NCBI RefSeq assembly: GCF_013340935.1
Contig: NZ_WHOS01000032.1
Location: forward strand, 16,998-80,997
DNA: 64,000 nt
Source of the DNA: Azospirillum melinis
GTDB taxonomy: Bacteria; Pseudomonadota; Alphaproteobacteria; Azospirillales; Azospirillaceae
Direction of reading: 5' to 3'
Positions 27,565-36,734 of this stretch are shown here, piece by piece (the stretch's first letter is position 1; every line of letters starts with the position of its first letter). The position numbers and the translations under genes were made by a program. The notes under the pieces were generated by a model. That model did no database searches, was not told the DNA's origin, and saw only the letters and a list, made by a program, of their open reading frames with translations.

Positions 27565-28095
27565 ATGATCAACCATGAGCATACCGCCGTAGTCGGCGGG
27601 TGCAAGGGCAAGCGCATGCCCGATGCACATTTACCGTATATCGATCATTTGTCCGTCGACCAGCTTCGCCGTCGGGCGGCCTATGACCGCGCCGACGCGC
27701 TGGCGATGGTCGATCAAGTGTCTGCCGGTACCGTCTCCATGCTGTTGGAGGATGCCGAACGCTGCGAAGCGCGGGCGACGATGCTCGAGCAGCGGTGCGG
27801 CGGCAGCATCGCCGCCGGCTTGGGCGGGCTGACGATCGAAACCGCCCTCACCCAGCTGGTGCAGGCGGCGCGCGGGCGCATGGTCGGCGATCAGCCCGGC
27901 CGCCCGGCTTCGCCGATCACCGCGATCCACGCGGTCATCCGGCGCCACATGGACCGCGGTACCGCCTATGCCTTCGTGGCCCACTGCGCCGACAGCACCT
28001 GGTGCCGCCTGCAGTCTGCCCCCCAGCCGACGCTGGAGGCCGCCTATGTCGCCGCCGTCCGATCCCTGGTCTCCCTGACGGTGAGGGGGCGATGA
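27565..28095 (+). CDS. hypothetical protein
   Basis: 176 aa from the ATG at 27565 (a GTG sits at 27562; GGGAG upstream). I do not recognise the family. The middle is helical (LSVDQLRRRAAYDRADALAM, LLEDAERCEARATMLEQRCG). The C-terminal part (GTAYAFVAHCADSTWCRLQS) has paired aromatics and cysteines. There is no signal peptide or membrane span. It sits between the LuxR-type genes and might belong to that regulatory set. Confidence 0.55.
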   Translation: MINHEHTAVVGGCKGKRMPDAHLPYIDHLSVDQLRRRAAYDRADALAMVDQVSAGTVSMLLEDAERCEARATMLEQRCGGSIAAGLGGLTIETALTQLVQAARGRMVGDQPGRPASPITAIHAVIRRHMDRGTAYAFVAHCADSTWCRLQSAPQPTLEAAYVAAVRSLVSLTVRGR

Positions 28096-28158
28096 TGTCC
28101 GACATCGCGCCCGCCTTGCCGTCAGCCGTTCCGGTCAGCAGGGCGCTGACGGCGGGGA

Positions 28159-28461
28159 GTGGACCCCCCTCAGTCCGCTGGGCGGGATATGATGGGGCGC
28201 CTCGCCCAGCTGACGGCGCGCGAGGGCGACGTGCTGACGCGTCTGGTCGCCGGCACAAGCACCAGGGCCATCGCTGCCGATCTCGGCCTCAGCGCCAAGA
28301 CAGTGGAATGCCACCGGTCCGGCAGCATGGAGACGCTGGGATGTTCCGGCCTCTTCGAGCTCGGGCGCGCGTGGGAAGCCGCTGCCGGCAGCAATCGGGA
28401 GGCGACAGCGACACAGATGGCGTCCGGCCGCAAAACAGCGGGCCGGACCATGCCCGGCTGA
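28159..28461 (+). CDS. short LuxR-type HTH protein
   Basis: 100 aa from a GTG at 28159; an ATG at 28189 behind GGCGGG is at least as likely and gives 90 aa. It consists of little more than the LuxR/FixJ DNA-binding domain: LTAREGDVLTRLVAGTSTRA, IAADLGLSAKTVECHRSG. It is a paralogue of the next gene: both continue with a GLFELGR-or-SLFELGR, then WEAA. The recognition-helix region has diverged (CHRSGSMETL against VHRSRIMKKL), so binding may be altered or lost. Confidence 0.65.
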   Translation: MDPPQSAGRDMMGRLAQLTAREGDVLTRLVAGTSTRAIAADLGLSAKTVECHRSGSMETLGCSGLFELGRAWEAAAGSNREATATQMASGRKTAGRTMPG

Positions 28462-28530
28462 TGTGAAGGCCATGCGCCTTCCGTCCCGCAGAACAGCGTC
28501 AGCGCACCCCCGCAGAGCCTGGAAAAGCCT

Positions 28531-29016
28531 ATGACGATCGACCGCAGAAACTCCCCCATCATCTCTCAGCACGAACCCTTATGGATGTCAGACCCTCCAT
28601 TGCCTGGGGAGCAATCTCCCGCACTGGCTTACGCTCTGACTGTGATGGACGCCCACGTTTCCGAGCAGCTCGACGCGCTGATCGCCAAGGCAGGTGCCCC
28701 ATCCTCCCATGTTGCACAGCTTCTGCAAACAGCCGGCGTCGGTGTCGAGAACAGACGGCGAGAGGCCGTCGAGCGGCTCTTCCAGCTCACCCCCCGAGAA
28801 GCGGACGTCCTGGGCGGGCTCGCTGACGGAAAAAACAACAAGGCCATCGCTTTCGAGATGAACATCAGTCCGAAGACGGTTGAAGTCCATCGATCGCGGA
28901 TCATGAAAAAGCTTCACTGCGACAGTCTGTTTGAGCTTGGCCGCCTCTGGGAAGCCGCACTCTCCGCTGGTGATGGTGGATGTCCGGCTTCGTCTGCCGG
29001 TCCGATGACGGTCTGA
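28531..29016 (+). CDS. LuxR/FixJ-type HTH regulator
   Basis: 161 aa, ATG at 28531. The N-terminal 90 residues are of unknown type (no phosphoacceptor Asp pocket visible). The C-terminus has a canonical LuxR-type HTH: LTPREADVLGGLADGKNNKA, IAFEMNISPKTVEVHRSRIM, KKLHCDSLFELGRLWEAAL. It probably arose with the gene just upstream by duplication. It is the last gene before the 520-bp gap and the convergent virD4 gene. Its targets are unknown. Confidence 0.75.
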   Translation: MTIDRRNSPIISQHEPLWMSDPPLPGEQSPALAYALTVMDAHVSEQLDALIAKAGAPSSHVAQLLQTAGVGVENRRREAVERLFQLTPREADVLGGLADGKNNKAIAFEMNISPKTVEVHRSRIMKKLHCDSLFELGRLWEAALSAGDGGCPASSAGPMTV

Positions 29017-29539
29017 GCGGACAGCCCCGACCCGCATGCCTCCCTCGGCACCAGGCCCACCGGCAACGCCTCCCTGTTGGCCGGAATGCCTGGGCGCTCC
29101 GGGCCCGCCGGTCGAGCCGTCTGCCTCCGCAGGGGCGGCGGGGACGTCGAGTCTCGTCAAGGGTCGGCGGTGCCGGCGACGGGCAGTGACGGCCTCCCGG
29201 CGGCGAGGCACCGATTGTGCCGCGGGAGCCGCCGGCCCTGCGGCAGGCCGGGCGCGCGACAGGAAAGTTTCCTGCCGGTGGCGTGTCGGCGGTCGCAAGG
29301 TTTTTCGAAGCGTGCGAAGCCGCAGCGGACCGGGCACGGTTCTCCGGTCCTACTCGTCGGCGCCGGCGGCGCCTCCTCCCCGAGCCAGCACCGGGGCAGC
29401 TGGAGCGCTGCCGTCCGCCGGCTCCAGGCCCGGTCCTGTCTCGGCCCTGCGGGTGACGCCCCGGGCTAGGGGATGGGGCCAGGAGGGATTTGCCGGTCAA
29501 GCGGCCGGTATCCATCAGGCGGTCCACACGTTCTGCGGC
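29017..29539. other. GC-rich gap between convergent genes
   Basis: About 520 bp between the stop of the LuxR-type gene and the stop of virD4. Several frames are open on both strands, but their translations are Arg/Pro/Gly-rich and match nothing. I see no feature here. Confidence 0.4.
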
Positions 29540-31672
29540 TCACCTCTTCGGTGTTGGAGACGGGATGGCGGTGCCCGGCGCTCCGTCGGTGGCGCGGCTG
29601 TGGCCGGGGCTTTCGACGGTTGGCGCGGCGTCGACGATGGCCGCCACCACCGCCTGGGCGTTTTCCAGCCCGTAGGCGCCGAGGTCGACCTCGGTGCGGA
29701 GGATGGCCGCGATCAGCCCGTCCGCCTGGTGCGGCCGCAGCGCCGCTGCGGAGGGCGTCCATGAGGCGGGACGGTCGGCCGGGGGCAAGGGACGGCCGTC
29801 GGTGCCGGACGCCCCGGTTTCGTCGCCGCCGGTTTGGTTGGCCGTCTCCTCTGTCCGAGGCTTTCCCGCCGCCTGCGCCGCCCGCCGGCGCACCGGCCGC
29901 GGCGGCCGCAGGGAGCCGGCTTCCGCCTCGGCGGCGATCGGCTCGAAGCCCTTGCCCTGGTCGAGGCGCACCGGAACGTCGATCGCCGGCACTTCCGGGG
30001 CCGGGCGGAGCAGACGGGTGAAGGTGGGGTCCTCGAAGTGGCGGATGCGCCGCGCCCGGATCGGCTCCATCCCGGGGCGCAGTAGGATGGCGTCGCGCGG
30101 CGTCAGCCGGGCGATCTCCTGCGGCAGCAGCAGCGCCCGGCGCTGGTCGGTCTCGGTCCGGGTCAGACGGTCGCGGCGGAACAGCCGCCAGAAGCGCGGG
30201 CCGCTGCGCGCGGTGCCCTCCACCGTGTCGTAGCCGAGCCGGGCGCTCAGCTCCTCGCAGAGCGCCAAATCCTTGGTGCCGAACACCACCTCCAGACCGC
30301 AATTGTCGAGGATGGCCGCCGCCTTGTCGGGGCCGTAGAGGTCGCGGTCGCGCAGCTGCGCCTTGCTTTGCAGGATCAGCATCAGCCGCATGTTGTAGCC
30401 GGCGACATAGGCGAAGGCGTCGGCCAGCATCGGCATCGGCCCCAGCAGCGCGAACTCGTCCAGCAGCAGCAGCAGCTGGTGGCGCGCGTTTGGATCGTGC
30501 TGGGGCAGCGTGCGGACGGTGAGGTCGATGAGCTGCTGGAAGAACAGCGCCAGCAGCGGGCGCAGCCGGGCGATGTTGTCGGGCGTGACGCCGATGTAGA
30601 CGGCGTGCAGCGCGGTGCGCAGGGTGCGCAGATCGAAGTCGCTTGCGGCGGTGGCGGCATCGATGCGCGGGTTGAACCACAAGGAGAGCCGCGCGGTGAT
30701 CGTCTTGCGGATCGAGTTCACCAGGTCGGGCGAGCCCTTCAGGTAATCCTCCAGCGCCTTAACCGTAGCCTCGGTGTAGGGCCGGCCGCGCCGACGCCTG
30801 GCCTCGATGCGCTCGATCATCGAGCGCGCGCCGTCGACGCTGGACAGCAGCCGCAGCACCTCGCCGAAGGTCAAGGGCAGCTCGGGGCTTTCCGCCAGGA
30901 AGCCGGCCGCCCCGGTGAAGGCCGAACGCGCGGCGTCGGTCCAGAACTGCTGGTCGCCGCCGGCATGGGGGAAGACCATCTGGGCGATGCGCTGGATGTC
31001 CTCGAAGGCGTCGACGGTGCCGCGGCGGACATAGCTGAAGGGGTTGTAGCGGGCGGTGCGCCCATCCGGGGCGAGCGGATCGAACAGTACCACCCGCTGT
31101 CCGGCCGCAGCCCGGATGCCGGCGGTCGCCGCCCAGGTTTCCTTCTTCACGTCGAGGCAGACCAGCGAGGCCTCGTAGAGCAGGGCGTTGGGGATGACCA
31201 GCCCCACCCCTTTGCCCGAGCGCGTCGGGGCATAGCAGACGACATGCTCGGGTCCACCGAAGCGCAGGAAGCGGTCCCGCCGGTCGCGCCCGACGAACAG
31301 CCCGCCGCCGGGCGCGTAAAAGCCGGCCTCAGCCAATGCCCGCCGCCCGGCCCAGTGCGTCTCGCCGTGCAGCGGCCGGCTGCTGCGCGGCCAGCCGCCG
31401 CGTGCCAGCCGGCCGAGCAAGAGCAGCACCGGCACCGCGGTGGCGGTGGCGGCGGCCAGCCGCAACCAGGGACCGGCCACCGGGTGGTGCAGGCCGTAAT
31501 GCTGGAGATAGAGCCAAAACTGCGCCACAGGCAACGTGTCGGCGGTGAGCAGGCCGGTGCCGGCCAGGAAAACCAGCGAGGCAATGGCCGACCACAGCAG
31601 CGCCAACACCAGCACCGCCACCAGGGCGGCCAGCGCCTTGGCAGCCGGAGGCCAGTCTTGGAAGCCATCCAT
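29540..31672 (-). CDS. virD4: type IV coupling protein VirD4/TraG
   Basis: 710 aa. Membrane segments in the first 110 residues (VAVLVLALLWSAIASLVFLA) are followed by the ATPase: Walker A APTRSGKGVG, LVCLDVKKETW, RYNPFSYV, Walker B LLLLLDEFALLG and QSKAQL. The Pro/Ala-rich tail of about 150 residues may contact the relaxosome. It delivers the relaxase-DNA complex to the VirB channel. It is the last gene of the virB operon, 15 bp after virB11. Confidence 0.93.
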   Translation of the reverse strand: MDGFQDWPPAAKALAALVAVLVLALLWSAIASLVFLAGTGLLTADTLPVAQFWLYLQHYGLHHPVAGPWLRLAAATATAVPVLLLLGRLARGGWPRSSRPLHGETHWAGRRALAEAGFYAPGGGLFVGRDRRDRFLRFGGPEHVVCYAPTRSGKGVGLVIPNALLYEASLVCLDVKKETWAATAGIRAAAGQRVVLFDPLAPDGRTARYNPFSYVRRGTVDAFEDIQRIAQMVFPHAGGDQQFWTDAARSAFTGAAGFLAESPELPLTFGEVLRLLSSVDGARSMIERIEARRRRGRPYTEATVKALEDYLKGSPDLVNSIRKTITARLSLWFNPRIDAATAASDFDLRTLRTALHAVYIGVTPDNIARLRPLLALFFQQLIDLTVRTLPQHDPNARHQLLLLLDEFALLGPMPMLADAFAYVAGYNMRLMLILQSKAQLRDRDLYGPDKAAAILDNCGLEVVFGTKDLALCEELSARLGYDTVEGTARSGPRFWRLFRRDRLTRTETDQRRALLLPQEIARLTPRDAILLRPGMEPIRARRIRHFEDPTFTRLLRPAPEVPAIDVPVRLDQGKGFEPIAAEAEAGSLRPPRPVRRRAAQAAGKPRTEETANQTGGDETGASGTDGRPLPPADRPASWTPSAAALRPHQADGLIAAILRTEVDLGAYGLENAQAVVAAIVDAAPTVESPGHSRATDGAPGTAIPSPTPKR

Positions 31673-31687
31673 CGCTCGGGCGCCTCC

Positions 31688-32761
31688 TCAGCCGGCGGTG
31701 TGGACTGGCACGGCGCCCCCGGGGGCGTCCCCGGGAGGAGCCCCGGCCGGCGGGTCGAAGAAGACCTCCTCGATGGCAAAGCCGTCGGCATCGCGCCGGC
31801 AGTGGGCGATGACGTCGATGTGCCGGCGCAGGAGCGCCAGCAGGTCGGCATCGGCGATGTGGCGGCCGGCCTCGTTCTGCTTGACCATCAGGCGCAGCGC
31901 GTCGAAGGCCCCGGCGGCGCTGCCGGCATGGCAGGTGGTGATGCCGCCGGGATGGCCGGCGGCGAGTGCCCGCAGGAAGGTGAAGGTGGCCCCGTCGCGC
32001 AGCTCCTGCATCAGGATGCGGTCGGGGCGCATGCGCAAGGCCGCCTCGATCAACGCCTCCGGCCCGACCGGGGCCAGGCCCTGGCCGCCCTTGCTGTAGA
32101 AAAGCGCCACGCGGTTGCGCTGGGGCAGGCCGATGAATTCGGCGGTGTCCTCGATGGTGACCAGCCGCTCCTCCAGCGGAATGGCGCCGATCAGCGCCTT
32201 GGCGACTGTCGTCTTGCCCGAACCGGTGTCGCCGGTGACCACCACCGTCTTCTTCGACGCGACCGCCAGCGGGAAAAAGCGCGGCCAGTCCTGCGCCCGG
32301 TGCAGCGCCCTCAGCCGGGTGTCGGCGGGAGAGGGGGCGCGGCCGGAGGGTCGGGTGCGGGCGAAGAGCCCGCCGGCGGCCAGGGCGGCGACGGTGGGGG
32401 TGCTGCGGGACGGCCGGCGGATGGTCAGGCTGAGCGTGCCGGCGGCGACCGCCGGCGGGCGGGCGATCTGCACCCGCTCGCCGTCCGGCAGCACCGAGGC
32501 GCACAGCGGCTGCTGCGGTCCGACATCCTGCTGCGACAGGGCGGCGCACAGCGTGGCGATGGCGTCGAGCCGCTCGAAGCCGAGTTCCGGCAGCGCGTGC
32601 CAGGACCAAGTGCCCGCCCGCTCCACCCCAGCCTCGCCCGGCCGGTTGACCACCAGCTCGGTGACGTCCACATCGGCGAGCAGGGCGGTGAGCGGTTCCA
32701 GCAGCAGGCGCAAGGTGGTCTCGCCGGGTCGCGTGCCAAGGCGTATGGCAGGGCGCGTCAT
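31688..32761 (-). CDS. virB11: type IV secretion ATPase VirB11
   Basis: 357 aa from the ATG at 32761 (4-bp ATGA overlap with virB10). The N-terminal domain has VTELVVNRPGEAGVERAG. The RecA-like hexameric ATPase domain has Walker A GDTGSGKTT, the Asp-box TIEDTAEF, RPDRILMQELRDGATF (with Walker B) and the His-box ITTCHAG. It powers pilus assembly and substrate transfer at the inner membrane. Confidence 0.95.
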   Translation of the reverse strand: MTRPAIRLGTRPGETTLRLLLEPLTALLADVDVTELVVNRPGEAGVERAGTWSWHALPELGFERLDAIATLCAALSQQDVGPQQPLCASVLPDGERVQIARPPAVAAGTLSLTIRRPSRSTPTVAALAAGGLFARTRPSGRAPSPADTRLRALHRAQDWPRFFPLAVASKKTVVVTGDTGSGKTTVAKALIGAIPLEERLVTIEDTAEFIGLPQRNRVALFYSKGGQGLAPVGPEALIEAALRMRPDRILMQELRDGATFTFLRALAAGHPGGITTCHAGSAAGAFDALRLMVKQNEAGRHIADADLLALLRRHIDVIAHCRRDADGFAIEEVFFDPPAGAPPGDAPGGAVPVHTAG

Positions 32762-33873
32762 CGTGGGGCCCCGGCCGGCTGGAGCCGGTAGACGGTGGAG
32801 AAGTCGAGGTCGCGGGCGACGAAGACGCTGACCGGCTCGCCCTGGTTCTTGCGCAGGGTGGGCGGCAGGTCGATGCTGCCGCGCAGGCTCTCGGCGATCA
32901 CCGACTGGGTCTGGCCGGTGTTGATGGTGGTGCTGCCCTCCTTCGACGCCGCGGCGACACCGGCTTGGATCGCGCCGTCGACGAAGGACAGCAGCAGCGC
33001 CCCGCCGAAGCGCTGCCAGAAATGGCGGTCGACCTCGCCGTCGAGGCCTGAGCGTCCGAGCGGGTCGGTGGCCGGGCTGTCGAGCGCGATCACCACGCCC
33101 TGCGGCGTCTCGGCGCGGGTCCACAGGACGAACATCCGCTCCACCCCCTGGCGGACACCGCCGCGGAACTCGCCGACCACTTTGGTGCCGCGGTCGAGCA
33201 GGGTCAGGCCGGTCTTGCCGAGCACATCCTGCGGCACGATGCAGGTGACGAAGCCGGGCAGGGTGGAGTCCATCGCGGTCTGCAGGATGCAGGGGATGAC
33301 GGTGCCGGTGGTCAGCAGATAGGGCTGGTTCCTCAGCAGGCCGGCCGCAACGCCGGTCAGCCGGGTCGGCTCCAGGCGCGCGGCCAGCGCGCCCGCGGCC
33401 GGTTGCCCGCCGCCGGGCACGCCGGAAACACCGGCCAGCGCCACCGTGCCGTTTGGGTTGCCCAGGCCGCCCGCTGCGGCCGTGCCGGCGCCGGTTGCGG
33501 TCGCGGTGTAGACGAGAAGGCGCGGCGGCTGCCGCGGCGCCGTCTGGGCCGGGGGTGCCGCCGCCGGCGTCTCGGGCAGCGGCGGTGGCGGCAACGGCGG
33601 TACGCTCAAGGCCGCCGGTTGCACCGGGAGTGGCGGTGGCGGGGGCTCGTAGCGGATGGCCGGGCGCGCCAGCGGCGGCGGGCCGTCCTGCGGATTCAGG
33701 TTGGGTTTCTCAGCGGTCAGCAGGATGGCGCCGCAGGCCAGCACGGTGCCGGCGAGCAACGCGCCGATGCCGGCCTTGCGGCCGACGCCGGGGCCGCGGC
33801 CGGCCACGTCGGAAACGTGACGCTCGCCGGCGAGCGCGCCGCCAGTCGGCGGGGGACCGGGATCGTCGCTCAT
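32758..33873 (-). CDS. virB10: T4SS channel protein VirB10/TrbI
   Basis: 371 aa. One membrane span (GIGALLAGTVLACGAILLTA) after a short cytoplasmic tail, a Pro-rich periplasmic linker, then the conserved beta-barrel: LTTGTVIPCILQTAMDS, CIVPQDVLG, LLDRGTKVVGEF, GVVIALDSPATDPLGRSGL, then the antenna region and TLRKNQGEPVSVFVARDLDF near the end. It spans both membranes and gates the outer-membrane pore. Starts and stops overlap by 4 bp with both neighbours. Confidence 0.95.
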   Translation of the reverse strand: MSDDPGPPPTGGALAGERHVSDVAGRGPGVGRKAGIGALLAGTVLACGAILLTAEKPNLNPQDGPPPLARPAIRYEPPPPPLPVQPAALSVPPLPPPPLPETPAAAPPAQTAPRQPPRLLVYTATATGAGTAAAGGLGNPNGTVALAGVSGVPGGGQPAAGALAARLEPTRLTGVAAGLLRNQPYLLTTGTVIPCILQTAMDSTLPGFVTCIVPQDVLGKTGLTLLDRGTKVVGEFRGGVRQGVERMFVLWTRAETPQGVVIALDSPATDPLGRSGLDGEVDRHFWQRFGGALLLSFVDGAIQAGVAAASKEGSTTINTGQTQSVIAESLRGSIDLPPTLRKNQGEPVSVFVARDLDFSTVYRLQPAGAPR

Positions 33874-34730
33874 GGGCCGGTGCTCCTGACGCTGCGGGTG
33901 AGGTCGGGCGTGCCGGTGCCGGTGCCGGGATCGCGGCCGGCCGGATCGAAGCCGCGGTTGACGACGCGCAGAACCTCCTGCCCGTCGCGCAGCAGGAAGG
34001 CCCGGGCGGTGGTCTGGACGACGGCGGTGTCGCCGGCCATGCTGGCAGGGACGATCGCCTCGCTGCCGTCCGGGGCCACCGCATAGATCGCCGGGACGCG
34101 CCGGCTGCCGGGAAAGCGGAACGCCGTCTGCCGGCCGTTGTCGCTGACCTCGGCCGGCTCCAGCGCGGCCGAGCCCTGGGCGACGTAGCGCCAGTTGCGC
34201 GGTCCCTCGGTCCAGGCGGCGGCGAGCCGGGCCTGCGCGTCGCGCTCCCGGATCTGCTCCGCCGCCTGGGTCCGGCGGTCGGCGCGCTCGGCGCGCTCGT
34301 CCTGTGGGTAGCGGAAGCGGACGGCGTAGATGGCGCAGCCGGTGTCCTTCCCGCTTTGCTCGGCGATGAGATGCAGTTGGTAGGAGCGCAAGCTGCCGTC
34401 GGCGCGTCTGGTGACGACCTGGGCGTTGGTGGCGGCGCGGACCTCGGTCGGCTTGAGGAACAGCATGTTGGCGGCCGGTTGGGCGAGCCAGGCTTCCGCG
34501 TCGCCGATGGAGACCTGGGTGATCTCCTCGCCGGTGGCGAAGGTGATCTGCGTCGAGGTCGTTGGGCAGCCGACGATGCGCACGACGTCCAGGGAATTGT
34601 AGACGACAAGCTGGACCCGCGTGTCGAAGCCGCCGGACTTGGGCGCCTGTTCGGCGCGGACGGCGCCGGCAGCCAGGACGGCGCCGACCAGCAGGCCGGC
34701 GGCCATCCTGGCGGGACGGAGGGGGATCAT
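33870..34730 (-). CDS. virB9: T4SS outer-membrane core protein VirB9/TrbG
   Basis: 286 aa with a signal peptide (PARMAAGLLVGAVLAAGAVRA). The VirB9 fold is recognisable from VQLVVYNSLDVVRIVGCPTT, ITFATGEEITQVSIGDAEAW, NMLFLKPTEVRAATNAQVVT and a C-terminal beta-domain (FRFPGSRRVPAIYAVAPDGS, RDGQEVLRVVNRGFDPAG). It forms the outer-membrane ring with VirB7 and VirB10. It is coupled by ATGA overlaps. Confidence 0.95.
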   Translation of the reverse strand: MIPLRPARMAAGLLVGAVLAAGAVRAEQAPKSGGFDTRVQLVVYNSLDVVRIVGCPTTSTQITFATGEEITQVSIGDAEAWLAQPAANMLFLKPTEVRAATNAQVVTRRADGSLRSYQLHLIAEQSGKDTGCAIYAVRFRYPQDERAERADRRTQAAEQIRERDAQARLAAAWTEGPRNWRYVAQGSAALEPAEVSDNGRQTAFRFPGSRRVPAIYAVAPDGSEAIVPASMAGDTAVVQTTARAFLLRDGQEVLRVVNRGFDPAGRDPGTGTGTPDLTRSVRSTGP

Positions 34731-35446
34731 GGCGTGGCCTCCACATCGGCGCGGTAGCTGGTGACGACGAAGCCGAGCGGGTTGACGTTGATCGCCGAGG
34801 CGCTGACCGGACCCGGCACGACGTCGAAGCCGATGGTGGCGACCATGCGCTTGACCGGCAGCGCGGCATCGCCCTTGCGCTCGTGCTGGACGAAGCGGAG
34901 CTGGGCCAGATGGGGGCCGAGAAAGCTGGTGGAAACCCAGCGCAGCGTCGCCGTGCCGTCGCGGCCGAGCAACACCTGCGGGCTCGCCGGGTTGGAGCCG
35001 CGGAACTCGGCGGCATAGTCGGCCTGCACCGGCGGCGCCGACAGCAGGGCCACGGCCTCGAAGTTGGCGGGCGCCTCGGCGGCGCTGTAGCCCTGGCGCA
35101 GGCGGACATACTGCCAGAGGAAATAGCGCCGTTCGGCCTCGGTGGCCTCGAGCGGGCCGCCCTGCAGGTCGTAGACGCGCTCCACCGCACCGGTGGTGTT
35201 GTCGACGCGGAAGACCAGCGGCACCACGCTTTTCAGCGGGGTCAGCGCGGCGACGGCGAGCGCCCCGGCCAGCCCGACCAGAGCGCCGGCGGCGCCGATC
35301 GCCACGCCGATCCGCGCCGTGCGCCGGTGGGCGCGCAGACGGTCGGCCTCGTAGCTGGCGACCTGAGCGAAATAGGCGTCGAGCAATTTGGGATCGGCGG
35401 CGACCGGGCGGGCTAGGAAAGCGTCGGCGGGAGGTGGGGCGGTCAT
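34727..35446 (-). CDS. virB8: T4SS inner-membrane assembly protein VirB8/TrbF
   Basis: 239 aa. A cytoplasmic N-terminus, a single span (GVAIGAAGALVGLAGALAVA), and a periplasmic VirB8 domain with YFLWQYVRLRQGYSAA, FRGSNPASPQVLL, WVSTSF and INVNPLGFVVTSYRADVE at the end. It scaffolds VirB9 and VirB10. It overlaps virB7 and virB9 by 4 bp each. Confidence 0.93.
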   Translation of the reverse strand: MTAPPPADAFLARPVAADPKLLDAYFAQVASYEADRLRAHRRTARIGVAIGAAGALVGLAGALAVAALTPLKSVVPLVFRVDNTTGAVERVYDLQGGPLEATEAERRYFLWQYVRLRQGYSAAEAPANFEAVALLSAPPVQADYAAEFRGSNPASPQVLLGRDGTATLRWVSTSFLGPHLAQLRFVQHERKGDAALPVKRMVATIGFDVVPGPVSASAINVNPLGFVVTSYRADVEATP

Positions 35447-35610
35447 CGGTCTGCCTCCCCGGGCAGCCCAGGCTGCAGGTCGCCGGCAGCGGGCGTCCAG
35501 CGGCCAGGATTGAGCACGCGGTAAGGGCCTGAAGGCTCGGGGGCTCCCGACTGGCCGGCACAGGCGGACAGAGCGAGAAGAAGGGCGGCACAGGCGAGGC
35601 GCTGTTTCAT
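35443..35610 (-). CDS. virB7: small lipoprotein, VirB7-like
   Basis: 55 aa from the ATG at 35610. A short signal peptide ends in the lipobox LSAC (MKQRLACAALLLALSACAGQ), so Cys17 would be lipidated. The rest is short and hydrophilic (SGPYRVLNPGRWTPA). Its size, lipobox and place between virB6 and virB8 fit VirB7, the lipoprotein that anchors VirB9. The assignment relies on position more than on sequence. Confidence 0.75.
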   Translation of the reverse strand: MKQRLACAALLLALSACAGQSGAPEPSGPYRVLNPGRWTPAAGDLQPGLPGEADR

Positions 35611-35666
35611 GATGGGTGTCCTAGGGACAGGGCGGCCTCCGGGCGATAGCGCACAGCGGCGCCGCC

Positions 35667-36728
35667 TCAAACCGGCGGACCGCGGTCGGAGAGGGAGCCG
35701 CCGGCAGGCGTGCGACGTGGCGGCCGCGGCGCGCGGCCGGCCCCCGCGGCCGCCCGCCAGCCGGCCGAGCCGGCGAGGTGCAACGCGCCGAGCGCACCGG
35801 AACGGCCGGCACGGTGGCTGTCGCCCAGGGCATCCCCCCGGCTGTACCCGACGGAGCCAAGGGCACCCTGGGCGGCGCGGGCGAGCGCGCCGGTGTGGAA
35901 AGCAAGGCCGCCGGACAGCGAGGCGGCGAAAGCCGGCAGCTGGAAGGCGACATAGGCGGCGACGGCGAAGAAGATCATCCCGGCGAGCAGCACCTGCAGC
36001 ATCACCATCGGGTCCACCGAGCCCATAATGACAATTCGGCCGACAACCTGCTGTTCCACACTAAGGACAATGTAGAGCAGGACGATGGTGGTGATCTGCA
36101 GGATGACGCAGGAGATCAGCGAGCCGATCCAGCGCTCGAAGATGGCGCGGGTGGCGGCGAACAGGACCAGCGGGCCGAGCAGCGGGCCGAGTGCGATGTA
36201 GAGCGCCAGGATCACCCGCGAGATCAGCCAGATGGCGAAGCAGAAGCCGGTGGACAGGATGGCGGCAGCCCAGAACAGCACGACGACGGCCTTTTCGGCG
36301 ATGTCGCTCCAGCCCAGCGTGCGCCATACCTCAAGACCGGCCCGCCATGCTTTCAACCATACTTGATCGAAGCTGTTTGCATTGACCGTGCTGACAGTTC
36401 CAGACGAAGTCAGAGCATTTGCGAGACTTACGGGAAGTGTCGTGAAAAAGAGATCATGGATATACTGCTGATAAATACCGGCTCCCGTGATAACCCAGAC
36501 CACTAGAATCATCTTGAGCAAGCGGCCAAATAGCACTGCACCGGTCTCAGTCATCTCACCGCGCATGACGAGCAGGCCGGTGAGCGCGATGTACAGCACC
36601 AAAGCGATCCGTAGCGGCGTAGCCACGAAGATTAAGAATGCAGTCAGCACATCAGCGACCGCATCTACCAGCGGGGTCTCTACCTGGGAGACGATGTAAG
36701 CAAAAATCTGCCATTGGATGTCGCCCAT
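35667..36728 (-). CDS. virB6: T4SS polytopic membrane protein VirB6/TrbL
   Basis: 353 aa. It has at least six hydrophobic spans: VLTAFLIFVATPLRIALVLY, MILVVWVITGAGIYQQYI, VVVLFWAAAILSTGFCFAIW, LISRVILALYIALGPLLGPL, ISCVILQITTIVLLYIVLSV, LLAGMIFFAVAAYVAFQLPA. The C-terminal tail is basic, Gly/Arg-rich and cytoplasmic. It is part of the inner-membrane channel. The 5' half is noticeably less GC-rich than the rest of the operon. Confidence 0.9.
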   Translation of the reverse strand: MGDIQWQIFAYIVSQVETPLVDAVADVLTAFLIFVATPLRIALVLYIALTGLLVMRGEMTETGAVLFGRLLKMILVVWVITGAGIYQQYIHDLFFTTLPVSLANALTSSGTVSTVNANSFDQVWLKAWRAGLEVWRTLGWSDIAEKAVVVLFWAAAILSTGFCFAIWLISRVILALYIALGPLLGPLVLFAATRAIFERWIGSLISCVILQITTIVLLYIVLSVEQQVVGRIVIMGSVDPMVMLQVLLAGMIFFAVAAYVAFQLPAFAASLSGGLAFHTGALARAAQGALGSVGYSRGDALGDSHRAGRSGALGALHLAGSAGWRAAAGAGRAPRPPRRTPAGGSLSDRGPPV

Positions 36729-36734
36729 AGAGGA

